Positions 40,604 to 40,666 of a stretch of 40,666 nucleotides of DNA are shown one piece after another. The notes beneath the pieces are model-generated. The model made no database searches and was not told where the DNA came from. It saw only the letters and a list, made by a program, of their open reading frames with translations. This DNA is from Oscillospiraceae bacterium (GTDB lineage Bacteria; Bacillota; Clostridia; Oscillospirales; Oscillospiraceae): NCBI GenBank assembly GCA_017935145.1, contig JAGBIE010000011.1:1-40666 (forward strand). Reading direction: 5' to 3'. The position numbers were made by a program, and so were the translations under genes. Each line of letters opens with the position of its first letter. The stretch's first letter is position 1.

Positions 40604-40666
40604 ATGGCAAACTTTATTGAAGAATTTTTCTACGGAAATCTTGATCCACAGGCACGTAGCACAAAG
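40604..40666 (+). CDS. Partial small protein of mobile-element type (DUF6809-like), cut by the window end
   Basis: Only 21 residues are visible, starting M-A-N-F-I-E-E-F-F-Y-G-N-L-D-P-Q. That opening matches a small uncharacterised protein I associate with integrative elements and accessory regions of Clostridia (DUF6809-like). GGAGG lies eight bases before the ATG. The frame is open to the end of the window. The gene family name is a recollection, not a search result. Confidence 0.7.
   Translation, partial: MANFIEEFFYGNLDPQARSTK

Noticed and set aside
1..40666. CRISPR arrays or tandem repeats
   Set aside because: No evenly spaced direct repeats were seen; the repeated motifs inside 6832-8613 are protein repeats of diverged sequence.

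Overview
The window looks like a chromosomal stretch of a Gram-positive member of the Clostridia, most likely an Oscillospiraceae/Ruminococcaceae-type gut bacterium. This is inferred from protein style (RNase M5 with its Firmicutes neighbours, a T-box leader before alaS, a CsaB pyruvyl transferase, TTG and GTG starts behind strong GGAGG-type ribosome sites, sigma-A promoters with 17-base spacers) and from moderate GC content. Most genes lie on the minus strand. The exceptions are an alpha-galactosidase, a WYL regulator, an AEC transporter, a cysteine-rich protein and a partial gene at the right edge.

Layout. 1-5.6 kb: a GMP synthase lacking the amidotransferase domain, a GH36 alpha-galactosidase, a TipA-like MerR regulator with a typical 19-base-spacer promoter, and an F420-ligase-family protein. 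5.6-6.8 kb: a cobalamin riboswitch with its terminator, driving a DUF4430 lipoprotein and an ECF-type S component, a likely vitamin B12 capture and uptake unit. 6.8-8.8 kb: an AT-richer gene for a zinc-ribbon-repeat protein with a nuclease-like core, next to tRNA-Pro(GGG). 8.9-13.5 kb: a class B penicillin-binding protein overlapping an FHA-SEDS (FtsW/RodA) fusion, a PspC protein and an AI-2E transporter whose 3' end appears frameshifted. 13.5-21.1 kb: a WYL regulator, then the chain comEC-holA-rnmV-ABC-F-ydcF-like, tightly packed with 4-base overlaps. 21.1-25.5 kb: a HIT protein, alaS with a T-box leader, and an AEC transporter. 25.5-30.1 kb: the operon tagA/wecG-tmk-DJ-1-mltG-U32. 30.2-34.6 kb: a phage-like lysis cassette (coiled-coil membrane protein, holin, amidase with an SLH-like tail), a divergent cysteine-rich protein with a sigma-K-like promoter, and a glycosyltransferase-CsaB fusion. 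34.6-40.4 kb: an amino-acid permease, then a small membrane protein, recD2, comF and mreB. The right edge opens into a gene of a type common on Clostridia mobile elements.

Several genes share themes. Cell-envelope work is represented by the PBP/SEDS pair, MltG, MreB, TagA, the amidase and CsaB; TagA, the SLH-like amidase and CsaB could all concern a pyruvylated secondary wall polysaccharide. DNA uptake and replication are represented by ComEC, ComF, RecD2 and HolA. No CRISPR array, rRNA, transposase or integrase was found. No intergenic stretch above 300 bases is unexplained: the largest, between alaS and the AEC transporter, holds the T-box leader and two promoters. The best candidates for something new are the zinc-ribbon/nuclease protein, the FHA-SEDS fusion with an altered catalytic position, the cysteine-rich protein beside the lysis cassette, and the GT4-CsaB fusion.
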